In this document: one piece after another, positions 1 through 9,021 of the stretch
Layout of the letters: each line of letters opens with the position of its first letter
Numbering within the stretch: position 1 is the first letter of the stretch
Source: Singulisphaera sp. GP187
Lineage (GTDB): Bacteria > Planctomycetota > Phycisphaerae > Phycisphaerales > SM1A02
Reading direction: 5' to 3'
NCBI GenBank assembly: GCA_945871915.1
Contig: CAMBXO010000003.1
Coordinates: forward strand, 62,001-126,000
DNA length: 64,000 bases
Translations under genes and position numbers: made by a program
Notes under the pieces: model-generated
The model's database searches: none
The model's input: only the letters and a program-made list of their open reading frames with translations
What the model was told of the DNA's origin: nothing

Positions 1-604
1 GCCACTCTGCCATACGCGAGACGATCTTGCTTTAGCCGCCAATCGCCTGCGGCGTGCGTTCGATCATGCAGGTGTGCACCCCATTGGTTGCCGCGCGGTC
101 TTGGTGGAACCCAAAGACTTGAATCGCATCGCGCATGCTGCGGGCAGTAAGGGCGCCGTCAACGGATGGGCGGCCATGCGATTGGCAAGCCGCCTTCGCG
201 CGACCTATCCAGATGTTCCGATCGATCTTGCGTGCGATCGACATGGTGGTCGAATGCACTATCGAGAGGAGCTGGCCCGCGCTTTTCCTGATGCGGTGGT
301 ACGCGTGATGGACGAAACGGAGCGTGCGAGTGAATACGAACTTCGAGAAACGCGAGGGTCGATGCGGGTGCACTTTGAGACCGAGGCCGATGCTCGCCAC
401 CTTCCCGTGGCCCTTGCCAGCATGACCGCCAAGTACCTGCGGGAACTTCGCATGGCGCGGCTGAATGCATTCTTTGCACACCACATGCCAGGCCTAGCCC
501 CGACGGCGGGCTATGTACAGGATGGAAGGCGTTTTCTCGCACAAATTGAGCCCTTGATTGCCTCAACTGGCGTGGCAAGGGAGTGCCTTGTTCGAGCGGT
601 CTAG
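1..604 (+). CDS. RNase HII-like protein, partial at 5' end
   Basis: The reading frame is open to the left edge, so only the C-terminal ~200 residues are present; the track's GTG at 74 is internal. The stretch 'CDRHGGRMHY' followed by 'HFETEADARHLPVALASMTAKYL' resembles the order of an RNase HII: an acidic residue after a strand (VDG-like), then the 'GDAKSLSIAAASILAK' segment, then a short helical tail. RNase HII cuts RNA in RNA-DNA hybrids. The DEDD catalytic start of the fold would lie outside the window. The similarity is weak and judged by eye, so this may be a diverged RNase H-fold relative rather than the housekeeping rnhB. Followed by about 150 bp of non-coding sequence before fusA. Confidence 0.5.
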   Translation, partial: PLCHTRDDLALAANRLRRAFDHAGVHPIGCRAVLVEPKDLNRIAHAAGSKGAVNGWAAMRLASRLRATYPDVPIDLACDRHGGRMHYREELARAFPDAVVRVMDETERASEYELRETRGSMRVHFETEADARHLPVALASMTAKYLRELRMARLNAFFAHHMPGLAPTAGYVQDGRRFLAQIEPLIASTGVARECLVRAV

Positions 605-627
605 CCCGTGATCAACCGATCCAAGCC

Positions 628-657
628 TTGACCAGCCCCCTGTGCTTTCCCTAATCT
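628..657 (+). promoter_or_regulatory. Predicted sigma-70-like promoter of fusA
   Basis: TTGACC at 628-633 and TAATCT at 652-657 are separated by 18 bp. A start near 664 would give a leader of about 90 nt containing a small GGTTG/CAACC hairpin. This is one of the few places in the window with a recognisable -35 box. Confidence 0.45.
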
Positions 658-753
658 TCTCGATTCTCGGCTCTTCTGAGCGATGACCTCATCGCCGGCC
701 GGGTTGACGCAACCGAACGCAAGGAAATCGCCCTTTAGGGGCATGAGCACGCC

Positions 754-2868
754 ATGGCCACTGACCTCACGAAAGTTCGAAATATTGGAGTCTGCGCCCA
801 CATCGATGCCGGCAAGACAACTGTGACCGAGCGCATTCTTTTCTACACCGGAAAAATTCACCGGATGGGTGAAGTGCACGAAGGCACCGCAACCATGGAC
901 AGCTTGGAAGAGGAGCAGAAGCGCGGCATCACCATTCAGAGTGCCGCGACGACCTGCCCGTGGGATTACAACGGCGCCGAATACAAAATCAATCTGATCG
1001 ACACGCCGGGCCATGTGGACTTCACCATTGAAGTCGAACGATCGCTGCGCGTGCTCGACGGCGCTGTGGCGGTGTTCGATGGCAAGGAAGGCGTGGAGGC
1101 GCAGAGCGAAACCGTGTGGCGACAGGCCGATCGATACGGCGTGCCGCGCCTGTGTCTGGTGAACAAGATGGACAAGATGGGCGGCGACTTTGATTTCAGT
1201 TTCAATAGCATTCGCACGCGGCTTGGCGCCAATGCGATTCCGATTCAATGCCCCGTCGGCCAAGGAAATGACTTTAAGGGCGTCATTGATCTGATGCGCA
1301 TGAAGGCCATGTATTGGAATTCTGAGGAGCAAGGCGCCACCATTACTGAGACGGACATTCCGGCGGAGCATCTCGAAAAGGCCGAGATGTACCGAGCGAT
1401 CATGGTGGAGAAGATTTGCGAACTGGATGATGCGCTGACTGAGAAATTTCTGACGGATCCGGCGACTTTGACCGTTGAAGAACTCAAGGCTGGACTGCGG
1501 AGGGCGACGATTGCACTGAAGTGTTTCCCGGTTCTGTGCGGCTCGGCCCTGAAGTATGTGGGCGTGCAAAAGATTCTGGATGCCGTCATTGACTACCTAC
1601 CTTGCCCCACCGAATGCCCGGATGTGGAAGGCGTGGATCCACGGGATTCCACTGTGAAAATGTCCCGTCCGCATAGCGATACCGCGCCCTTTAGCGCGTT
1701 GGTGTTCAAGGTGGTCAGCGATGTTGCAGGCAACCTGACCTATCTGCGCATTTATTCCGGAACGCTTAAGAAGAGCATGCGGGTGTTGAATCCTGGCAAT
1801 GGCAAACGCGAGAATGTCAGCCGTCTGTACGAAATGCACGCACAGAACCGAACTGCACTGGATGAAACCGGTTGCGGCCAAATTGTTGCCGTGGTGGGCT
1901 TGAAGGATTCGTACACCGGAGACACGTTGTGCGATCAGGACCACCCCATCATTCTGGAGCGCATGACTTTCCCGGAACCGGTGATCTCCATGAGCATCGA
2001 GCCGAACTCCGCCGATGACAAGAAGAAACTTGGTGAAGCGCTCACCACCATTCGACGCGAAGATCCGTCGTTCCGTTCTAACTACAACGACGAGACTGGC
2101 GAGACCATCATTAGCGGTATGGGCGAGTTGCATCTGGAAATCATCAAGAACAAACTTGTTCGCGACATGAAAGTGAATGTCACCGTGGGCAAGCCGCGTG
2201 TTGCCTACCGCGAAACGATTACCGGCACCGCTAAAGATGTCCGCGGTCTGTTTAAGAAGCAGTCTGGTGGACGCGGTCAGTACGGCGATGCTGTGGTGAC
2301 CGTGATGCCGATGACCAAGGCCGAGGCTGAGGCCGAGGAATTGGTGATGAAAGATGGCGTCGTGTTTGAGGACAAGGTCTCAGGCGGTTCCATTCCTCGC
2401 GAATTCATTCCCAGCGTGGAGTGGGGCGCACGGCAAGCCGCGGCAAGCGGAATCTTGGGTGGCTACCCGGTGATCAATGTGCGCTGCCAACTTGTGTACG
2501 GCAGTTACCACGACGTGGACAGCAGCCAGATTGCGTTCGAGCAGGCTGGCGCGTTGGCCTTCCGAGAAGCATGCACCCGTGCAGGACTTGCATTGCTGGA
2601 ACCCATTATGAAATTGGTGGTCACGACACCGGACGAGTTCTTCGGCAATGTGGCCGGCGATCTTGCCAGCCGCCGCGGACAAATCGTGGACAGCGAATTG
2701 CGTGGAGTGACGCGACTGATTACCGCTGAGGTGCCACTGAGCGAACTCTTTGGCTACACCACCACGCTGCGAAGCATGACGCAGGGTCGCGCGAGCAGTT
2801 CCATGGAGCCATGCACCTACCGCATCATGCCGGATCGATTGAAAGACGAAGTGCTGGCACAAGCGTGA
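754..2868 (+). CDS. fusA: Elongation factor G
   Basis: Translocation GTPase that moves tRNA and mRNA through the ribosome. At 704 residues it has the family's usual length. G1 is 'AHIDAGKTT' (residues 15-23), the switch-II motif is DTPGH (83-87), and the base-specificity motif is NKMD (137-140). Domains II-V follow, including '[12 protein letters not shown]' and the '[10 protein letters not shown]' region of domain IV. It stands alone rather than in a str operon (no rpsL, rpsG or tuf adjacent), so it may be one of several EF-G paralogues. A rho-independent terminator follows. Confidence 0.96.
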   Translation: MATDLTKVRNIGVCAHIDAGKTTVTERILFYTGKIHRMGEVHEGTATMDSLEEEQKRGITIQSAATTCPWDYNGAEYKINLIDTPGHVDFTIEVERSLRVLDGAVAVFDGKEGVEAQSETVWRQADRYGVPRLCLVNKMDKMGGDFDFSFNSIRTRLGANAIPIQCPVGQGNDFKGVIDLMRMKAMYWNSEEQGATITETDIPAEHLEKAEMYRAIMVEKICELDDALTEKFLTDPATLTVEELKAGLRRATIALKCFPVLCGSALKYVGVQKILDAVIDYLPCPTECPDVEGVDPRDSTVKMSRPHSDTAPFSALVFKVVSDVAGNLTYLRIYSGTLKKSMRVLNPGNGKRENVSRLYEMHAQNRTALDETGCGQIVAVVGLKDSYTGDTLCDQDHPIILERMTFPEPVISMSIEPNSADDKKKLGEALTTIRREDPSFRSNYNDETGETIISGMGELHLEIIKNKLVRDMKVNVTVGKPRVAYRETITGTAKDVRGLFKKQSGGRGQYGDAVVTVMPMTKAEAEAEELVMKDGVVFEDKVSGGSIPREFIPSVEWGARQAAASGILGGYPVINVRCQLVYGSYHDVDSSQIAFEQAGALAFREACTRAGLALLEPIMKLVVTTPDEFFGNVAGDLASRRGQIVDSELRGVTRLITAEVPLSELFGYTTTLRSMTQGRASSSMEPCTYRIMPDRLKDEVLAQA

Positions 2869-2892
2869 CGGGCGTGAAATTGAAATGAATGC

Positions 2893-2925
2893 AGGGCTCG
2901 TCCACCGATGGACGGGCCCTTTTTC
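2893..2925 (+). terminator. Rho-independent terminator after fusA
   Basis: A 12-bp stem (AGGGCTCGTCCA / TGGACGGGCCCT, one G-U pair) with a CCGA loop is followed by TTTTT. It lies inside the longest ribD ORF in the track and argues that ribD starts downstream of it. Confidence 0.9.
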
Positions 2926-2969
2926 TTGCGCGGCGAACAACGCACTGTCTGTGCATCGATTGGAGCAAG

Positions 2970-2975
2970 TACCCT
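2970..2975 (+). promoter_or_regulatory. TACCCT box 8 nt before ribD start
   Basis: A -10-like TANNNT hexamer sits just upstream of the ATG at 2984, and no Shine-Dalgarno is visible. One member of the recurrent start-proximal set. Confidence 0.4.
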
Positions 2976-2983
2976 TTCTGCCG

Positions 2984-4078
2984 ATGTCCGACACGATCGA
3001 TCATTGGATGCGTCTGGCGGCACGGCTTGCCGTACGAGGTCACGGACATGTCGAGCCCAATCCGATGGTTGGTTGCATCATTCTGGATCGAAGTGGTGCG
3101 CTCGTTGGCATGGGGCATCACCGAGTGGTTGGCGGACCGCACGCCGAAGTTGAAGCGCTGCGGAAGGCTGGCGCAAAGGCTCGAGGCGGCACGGTGATTG
3201 TCACATTGGAGCCCTGCACCAATCACGGTCGCACACCTCCGTGCGTTGAATCGCTTCGAAGTGCTGGAATTTTGCAAGTGTTCTACGGCGAACGAGATCC
3301 CAATCCAGAGGCGGCCGGTGGAGAAGCGTGGCTCTGTGGAGCAGGTATTCCGACACAACAACGATCCACGCCCCAGACACGCGAACTGATTGCACCATTT
3401 GCAAAGCGCACGGCCACCGGATTGCCATGGGTCATCGCCAAATGGGCACAGACGGTGGATGGTCGCATTGCCACGCGGTCACACGACAGTCAATGGATTA
3501 GTTGCGAGCGAAGTCGGGCCATGGTGCATCGAGAGCGAGGTCGTGTTGATGTGATTTTGACCGGCATCGGAACGGTGATGCGAGACGATCCTCTGCTGAC
3601 ATGCCGAAGTGGATCGCCATGTCGAAACGCGGTGCGCGTGGTGGTTGATCCGGAACTGAATATCCCACTCGATCGAAAAATTGTGATGACAGCGAAGACG
3701 CACCGCACCATCGTGACCACGCTGCCGAAAGCATTCTCAGAAAAGAGCGAGCATCGACGGGCGTTGGGTGATCTTGGCGTTGGCTGCATGAAACAGCACA
3801 GCGACTTTCGGGGTCTGCTGGAGGCGTTGCGACGAGAATTTGACGCAAGCACCGTGTTGGTGGAGGCCGGAGGCGGACTCACTGGCGCCCTGCTTCGCGA
3901 GGGGCTCATCGATGAAGCGTGGGTGTTTGTGGGGCCCCGCCTGTTGGGAGATGAGACGGCCTTCGGACCGGCTCGAGGTTTTACGACGCCTCGAATTCAA
4001 GACGGAATTCCAATGAGACTTCTTTCGGTGCGGCAACGCGGAACCGACGCTCTGTTGCATTATCGTTTCGGCGGATGA
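2984..4078 (+). CDS. ribD: Riboflavin biosynthesis protein RibD (deaminase/reductase)
   Basis: Catalyses deamination and then side-chain reduction of the pyrimidine intermediate in riboflavin synthesis. The N-terminal deaminase has the zinc site HAEVEAL (His53, Glu55) and 'PCTNHGRTPPC' (Cys78, Cys87). The C-terminal reductase begins near residue 150 ('AKWAQTVDGRIAT') and carries the 'LVEAGGGLTGALL' segment. I use ATG 2984 (364 residues), not the track's 2885, because the fusA terminator lies between them and the deaminase begins right after 2984. The gene end overlaps the convergent DUF4340 gene by 19 bp. No rib neighbours are present. Confidence 0.93.
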   Translation: MSDTIDHWMRLAARLAVRGHGHVEPNPMVGCIILDRSGALVGMGHHRVVGGPHAEVEALRKAGAKARGGTVIVTLEPCTNHGRTPPCVESLRSAGILQVFYGERDPNPEAAGGEAWLCGAGIPTQQRSTPQTRELIAPFAKRTATGLPWVIAKWAQTVDGRIATRSHDSQWISCERSRAMVHRERGRVDVILTGIGTVMRDDPLLTCRSGSPCRNAVRVVVDPELNIPLDRKIVMTAKTHRTIVTTLPKAFSEKSEHRRALGDLGVGCMKQHSDFRGLLEALRREFDASTVLVEAGGGLTGALLREGLIDEAWVFVGPRLLGDETAFGPARGFTTPRIQDGIPMRLLSVRQRGTDALLHYRFGG

Positions 4079-5391
4079 TCCGACGGCTGCAGCGGCATTG
4101 AAAGACTGGCGGGGAACAAACGCGTGGGGCCATCGCCATCGTGCATGGCCCATTGGCCATCGGGAAGTCGCCACACGTGCACGCGGCGTGAATTGCCACC
4201 AAGAGGCACGACCTCAACCACAGCGATCAGCCACTCAGGTTGTGGAACTTCAGCACGCAGCGCGGTCGCACGAGCCTCACACAGAGAGTGCACCAATTCT
4301 TTGACTGAGCGAGGCTCGATTGGCTGCTTGGTTCCATCGGCACCGTTCCGCATCCACTCCCACCGATCACGCTGAAGATGGAGTCGCGTCTGGCCCTGCG
4401 AATCCAGAACTCGCAGCTGTGAAACTTCATTGGGCAGCATGGCACAACCACGCAGATCTATAAAGCTGGTCGCGTCCGGAAGGAGCGAGCGAATCGTTCG
4501 ATCATCGATCAGAACAACTGGCGGTCGATCGCCAACGCGAGCAAACCACCCACCTGAAGGCGATTGGGATCCAAGAGAAACCGTTTCAGTGCGTGGCTTT
4601 CCGGTAGTGACATCAAGCGTGCAAATCGACACGTCCGCGCGCGGCGGAGACAACCCAAAAATCGCCGCGTCCCCTACCGATTCTTGCACGACCCCTTGCG
4701 ACCGCAACCGACTGATGGCCTGCAGAAATTCAGTCACAGCGGCCGCTTCGGTGCGAGATTCGAATGGAGCCTTCATGTGCCACCCTGTTGGCGTTCGCTC
4801 CATCTCCAACTGGCTCTCGCCAGACTCACCGGTGGTTCGCATCAGAATGCGCTGACTATCTGCCCCTGCCAATTCAAAAAGGTGATCGTCACGCAGAGCG
4901 CCGCCCAATGCAGCCAGCGCAAGCCGACGCACGTCCGCAACGCACGGCCCGGCTTCACCCGCCTTCGCTTGGCCGACCCATGCCATGCCAGCCGGGTGAT
5001 CGGCTCCAATGAGAAGAGTTTGCTCCACCTGCTGTGGACCAGTCACCGTCAGCGTGACATCGGGGAGCGCAAGCCGTGACTCCTTCGGCGCACGATCGAT
5101 CGGCATTCGATAGACCGGTGCTGCGTCGGCGATCGCAGCAAGCAGATCTCGAATCGCCGTCGGGTCCGCTGGTTGTTCAAAGGGTTTGGTCTGCTTCCAC
5201 AGATCGCCCTTCCATTCATAGGTCAAATCCACTTCGCCGCCTTGAAGGTGAATGGCCAACACACCGTCAACCGGGCCTTGCCAGAAAGGCTGCGGCACAA
5301 ACGATGTGCCTGCTTGCCGCCACCACCAACCGAACGCCATGGCAACAACGGCCATGCACACAGGAAGGCTCCAACGGAGAAAGCGATTCAT
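4060..5391 (-). CDS. DUF4340-type membrane-anchored protein of a Gld-like ABC system
   Basis: 443 residues from ATG 5391, which overlaps the upstream stop as ATGA and so beats the longer track start. A single N-terminal membrane segment ('WSLPVCMAVVAMAFGWWW') precedes a periplasmic part with repeated 'xxDLTYEWKGDLWKQTKP'-type beta modules, the pattern of DUF4340 proteins. These are commonly encoded beside GldF/GldG-like ABC permeases; their biochemical role is unknown. Third gene of a minus-strand operon (ATPase, permease, this). The assignment rests on context plus general sequence pattern. Confidence 0.7.
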   Translation of the reverse strand: MNRFLRWSLPVCMAVVAMAFGWWWRQAGTSFVPQPFWQGPVDGVLAIHLQGGEVDLTYEWKGDLWKQTKPFEQPADPTAIRDLLAAIADAAPVYRMPIDRAPKESRLALPDVTLTVTGPQQVEQTLLIGADHPAGMAWVGQAKAGEAGPCVADVRRLALAALGGALRDDHLFELAGADSQRILMRTTGESGESQLEMERTPTGWHMKAPFESRTEAAAVTEFLQAISRLRSQGVVQESVGDAAIFGLSPPRADVSICTLDVTTGKPRTETVSLGSQSPSGGWFARVGDRPPVVLIDDRTIRSLLPDATSFIDLRGCAMLPNEVSQLRVLDSQGQTRLHLQRDRWEWMRNGADGTKQPIEPRSVKELVHSLCEARATALRAEVPQPEWLIAVVEVVPLGGNSRRVHVWRLPDGQWAMHDGDGPTRLFPASLSMPLQPSDHPPKR

Positions 5392-8030
5392 GCTCGCCTC
5401 CTTGCTGCGGCGATGGCCATGCGTGAAACCACCATGCACAACACCGGTACCCAGACCACGGCGAACCCGTGATCAGATTCCGATTGCGGCGATGAAGCAT
5501 GGATGGCCGCTAGAGATGAATCATGTGCGAGCCATCGCACCGTTCCCACAAACAGATCTCGATTCCCCGGGAACCGAAGCATGCCACGAGCATCCACCAA
5601 CGCGGCCGAACCGGTCATGGGCCACGCCGAGCCGCCGGAGATCGCAACACGCCACGAGTCCTTTTCACTGACGGCAAGCAATGGAACATGCGCGTCGGGC
5701 TTCATGACTTTCTCGGGGGGAACTTGCTGCACGCCTCGCGAGATCACTCGAGGATCGTCTTCGATCCATGTGGCAGGCGATGGAGGAACTTCGACAACGG
5801 CCTCGGCGTTCCATCCGTTGATTGGATGCAGGGCAAGCGGAATCGGTGCGGGCCATAGGACTCGCCCTCGTATGAGGTGTGCAAGCGGATGCGATGCTCG
5901 ATCCACTTGTTCCAAAGCGTGAATGAGTTGATTGGATGTCTCGGAGCGAGCCAGAAGCTGCACCACCATCTCATTGGTCTTCGCCTGCAGACCTGCAAAC
6001 TGAACCAGAGATGCCCACGGGTCGCCCAATCCAAGCGAAGCGGAAACGCTGGGCGATGTCAGAATGAACACCGGTTGTTCGTCCTGCAGAAGTTTGGTGG
6101 CTGCATCCAGCACTGCACTTTCCGCCGCATCCGGCTCCATCTCACGACGCTCCAGCGGCGGAAGAATGATCCACACACGGTGCTGCGCTTCTCGAAGCGC
6201 TGGCCGCGGCCCTTGGGACGGATTCCATGCCTCCACTCGAAAGCGAAGAGCACGCAGTGCATTGGCCATGAACGCAAAGTCCGTTGCCGAGGCGGTTGCC
6301 TCAAACGGAGAACGCTTCCACCCGTGCACAAAGACAACCGTTTGGCGTTCCCCACCCTGCGATGCCGCAATGGTTTCAGCAAGAGCCGCGTCGGCAAGTT
6401 CGGCGCCTTCTAAGAGTCTCCATGCGGGAATGGCCGCACATCCCTGGGGACTGGTCACCACCACCACAGGTGGAGCGTGGAGTGCTGCGGCCACTTCGGT
6501 CAGTCGCAACGGCGGCAATCGATCGATGGAGTCCTGAGACAAGCGGGCGGCGTCTGCTAAACCGGCAAGGGCGCGACTGATTTCGCGTTGCTCTTTCCTT
6601 GAACCCGACTTCGACACAACATCTGCACCCGCCTGAAGCAGTTTGGCCCACACGCCACACTCCATTGCCAAGGCCCGGCTGGAACCCTCCACATCACCAA
6701 ATGGATTCTCAACGGTGGACGAGGCTGATGCTTCAAACGCTTTCTGCCACTGCCCACCCTCCGCACCCGCCCTCTGCAGCGCGGCGGCGAGGCTTTGTAA
6801 GACCTGCGAAACAGCCGGCGAGTTCGCGGTGCGAGCGGCCGCTTCCGACAGTGGAACTGACAAATCACTTCTGGAACAAATCGACTGAAGAACTTTCAAG
6901 GCCGCATCAAATCGCTCCCGCCATGATCGCGTGAGCGTGGATTCGCTGGCTGCGATGCGATCCATGGCCAGCGCGATCTCGCCAGCCTGCAATGGCGAAA
7001 GCATGTCGAGTTCTTGCAGTGTTGGATGGGAACCGGAAGCATCCACACATGCTTTCGCTCGTTTAACCGCTTGCCTTGCTGCAGCGGTTGCGGGTTCTCC
7101 AAGCCCTCGAGCGGCGAGCAGCGAGAAATGGATCGGTCCCTCAGTCTTTGTAAGAGCCGCTCGAAGAGTCTCTGAGGGTTTGCCCTGAATGAATTGATGA
7201 AAGTCCACGGAAGGCGGCATGGACCCAGGCCCTCGCATGGACAGACCAACCGCAACGATGGCCGCGAGTGAAAGTGTCAAGGCAGCGATGCGTCGTTGCA
7301 ACGAATCGGTCATGGTGCATCGACGCTCGGCGTCAACCCATCGTGCCGCAAGCCATGCAAATCCAACCGAGGTGCCTACCAGCGTTCCCATGGTTCCGAA
7401 ATCGATCACGCCGTTGGAACATTCCTGTGCACGACGAATCGGATCGAGTGCAAACCCAACCGCCGCATTCCACGGATCACTGAACACCTGCATGGAACGG
7501 GTGAGCAACACCCACCCGGTGACCAACAGGATTGCCGTTGCGGTAGCGCCGACGCTTGATCGAACGATGGCACCAGCCACGAGCCCAATAGAACCTGCTG
7601 CCATGCCCATCAGCCAAAGACCCGCCACGCCACTGACAATCGAGGCCCAATCAACGGAACTTCGCAGACTTTCAATGATCGCTTGCAACGGAAATCCAAT
7701 CAGCACAATGCACAGCGTCACGGCCATCGCCATCCATTTCGCCCAGATGGAATCCGCTGGTCGAGCTGGTGAGGCAAGAATGAGATCCCATGTGCCGTAC
7801 CTTCGCTCCGCCGACACACTGGCCGCTCCAAGAATGGCTGCTCCAATCAGCACGCACCAGGCGCCGACCGAAAAGGATGGAGCAAAGTCGGCAATGCCCG
7901 TTTGTGCCGACGCATGCGCCACCAACGGCAACCCCGTCAATGCGGCGGTTCCAATCGCTAGAAACCATGCCCGACCGCTTACGAATGCGTGCACTATTTC
8001 TCTGCGAGCAGTCGCGGACAAGGCACTCAT
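5388..8030 (-). CDS. ABC-2 permease fused to GldG-like auxiliary domain
   Basis: 880 residues. The first ~250 hold about six membrane segments of an ABC-2 permease ('AWCVLIGAAILGAASVSAERR', 'GTWDLILASPARPADSIWAKW'). A further membrane segment near 255 ('IAALTLSLAAIVAVGLSMRG') opens a large extracytoplasmic region with GldG/ABC_transp_aux features, and a last helix lies near the C-terminus ('FAVVWVPVLCMVVSRMAIAA'). In Bacteroidetes GldF and GldG are separate proteins; here they are one chain. About 200 helical, Ala-rich residues interrupt the GldG-like part. ATGA overlaps on both sides indicate translational coupling to the ATPase and the DUF4340 protein. Substrate unknown. Confidence 0.8.
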   Translation of the reverse strand: MSALSATARREIVHAFVSGRAWFLAIGTAALTGLPLVAHASAQTGIADFAPSFSVGAWCVLIGAAILGAASVSAERRYGTWDLILASPARPADSIWAKWMAMAVTLCIVLIGFPLQAIIESLRSSVDWASIVSGVAGLWLMGMAAGSIGLVAGAIVRSSVGATATAILLVTGWVLLTRSMQVFSDPWNAAVGFALDPIRRAQECSNGVIDFGTMGTLVGTSVGFAWLAARWVDAERRCTMTDSLQRRIAALTLSLAAIVAVGLSMRGPGSMPPSVDFHQFIQGKPSETLRAALTKTEGPIHFSLLAARGLGEPATAAARQAVKRAKACVDASGSHPTLQELDMLSPLQAGEIALAMDRIAASESTLTRSWRERFDAALKVLQSICSRSDLSVPLSEAAARTANSPAVSQVLQSLAAALQRAGAEGGQWQKAFEASASSTVENPFGDVEGSSRALAMECGVWAKLLQAGADVVSKSGSRKEQREISRALAGLADAARLSQDSIDRLPPLRLTEVAAALHAPPVVVVTSPQGCAAIPAWRLLEGAELADAALAETIAASQGGERQTVVFVHGWKRSPFEATASATDFAFMANALRALRFRVEAWNPSQGPRPALREAQHRVWIILPPLERREMEPDAAESAVLDAATKLLQDEQPVFILTSPSVSASLGLGDPWASLVQFAGLQAKTNEMVVQLLARSETSNQLIHALEQVDRASHPLAHLIRGRVLWPAPIPLALHPINGWNAEAVVEVPPSPATWIEDDPRVISRGVQQVPPEKVMKPDAHVPLLAVSEKDSWRVAISGGSAWPMTGSAALVDARGMLRFPGNRDLFVGTVRWLAHDSSLAAIHASSPQSESDHGFAVVWVPVLCMVVSRMAIAAARRRA

Positions 8031-8959
8031 GGTTCCACCACTGACAATCTGCGAAACGCTTCTTCGAGTGGACCATGTTCGATGTCAAGTCGTCTCAGTG
8101 CAACGCCATCCCGTGCAAGCGCCTGCGCCACGCGACCTCGAACCTCTGGAGAAATTTCTCCCTCAGCAGTGATTTCGCACCAAGGGCGATCGGCGCACGG
8201 TGAGCGATGGGTAAGTCTGAGTCCACATTCCTGCAACGCTGCCTCGGCGCGCACCGAGTCGTCGACCTCAAGCTCCAACCGCACACTCACGCCAAGTTGC
8301 CGGCGCACGTGGGCTGGCGTTCCTGTGGAAATTACTCGACCTCGATCAATGACTACCAGTGCATCACACACGGCCTCGACTTCGGCGAGCACATGGGTAC
8401 TGAGAAGCACAGTCGTCGAACCCTTGAGTGACTGCAGCAACTGACGAAACAAAAGTACTTGCGCCGGATCGAGCCCAGCGGTGGGTTCATCCAAGATCAG
8501 CAATCGAGGTTGTGTCACCAAGGCCGCAGCCAATCCAACGCGCTGGCGAAAACCGCGACTGAGCGCGCGACACATGCGGTGTCGAACTTCGCCCAATGCA
8601 CAGCGATCGATCATGGCCTTCACGCTTGCATTGCGAGTGGGTCCATGCATCCCATGCAGCGTGGCCGACCATCTCAAGAACTCACTCACGGTTGAATCGG
8701 GATGCATCGGCGCCCCCTCCGGCAGCCATGCAATTCCTTGACGTGCCTGCCATGGATTGCTCCACACATCATGGCCATTCACCTGAATCCGCCCTCCATC
8801 TGGAGGCAGAACCCCCACCACCATACGCAGCGTTGTGCTCTTACCGGCTCCGTTAGGACCGAGAAAACCACAGAGGGAACCGGGGTCGACCCTCAGATTC
8901 ACATCATTCACTGCAATTCGGGAGCCGAATCGCTTGACCAGACCTTCGGCATGGAGCAT
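8027..8959 (-). CDS. ABC transporter ATPase, GldA/CcmA type
   Basis: 310 residues from ATG 8959. Walker A is 'GPNGAGKST' near residues 34-42, Walker B 'LLILDEPTAGLDP', and the H-loop 'LLSTHVLAE'. The signature motif reads 'LSRGFRQR' instead of LSGGQ, a form common in ABC-2 exporter ATPases. A ~90-residue C-terminal extension carries the regulatory domain usual for GldA-like proteins. The longer track ORF adds 120 residues of low-quality sequence before the fold and runs antisense into the divergent 9022 gene, so it is rejected. First gene of the operon; it powers the fused permease downstream. Confidence 0.88.
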   Translation of the reverse strand: MLHAEGLVKRFGSRIAVNDVNLRVDPGSLCGFLGPNGAGKSTTLRMVVGVLPPDGGRIQVNGHDVWSNPWQARQGIAWLPEGAPMHPDSTVSEFLRWSATLHGMHGPTRNASVKAMIDRCALGEVRHRMCRALSRGFRQRVGLAAALVTQPRLLILDEPTAGLDPAQVLLFRQLLQSLKGSTTVLLSTHVLAEVEAVCDALVVIDRGRVISTGTPAHVRRQLGVSVRLELEVDDSVRAEAALQECGLRLTHRSPCADRPWCEITAEGEISPEVRGRVAQALARDGVALRRLDIEHGPLEEAFRRLSVVEP

Positions 8960-9009
8960 GTGTATCTCGCCAGTCGATAAGTGTACGGAACTCCTGCATG
9001 TCACCACCC

Positions 9010-9015
9010 TAGACT
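9010..9015 (+). promoter_or_regulatory. TAGACT box 6 nt before the 9022 start
   Basis: TANNNT hexamer with 6 nt to the ATG and no Shine-Dalgarno. It sits in the 62-bp divergent gap shared with the ABC operon. Confidence 0.45.
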
Positions 9016-9021
9016 TCAACC

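Noticed and set aside
601-1569. Minus-strand ORF (322 aa) opposite fusA
   Set aside because: Shadow of the EF-G coding strand; no recognisable motif.
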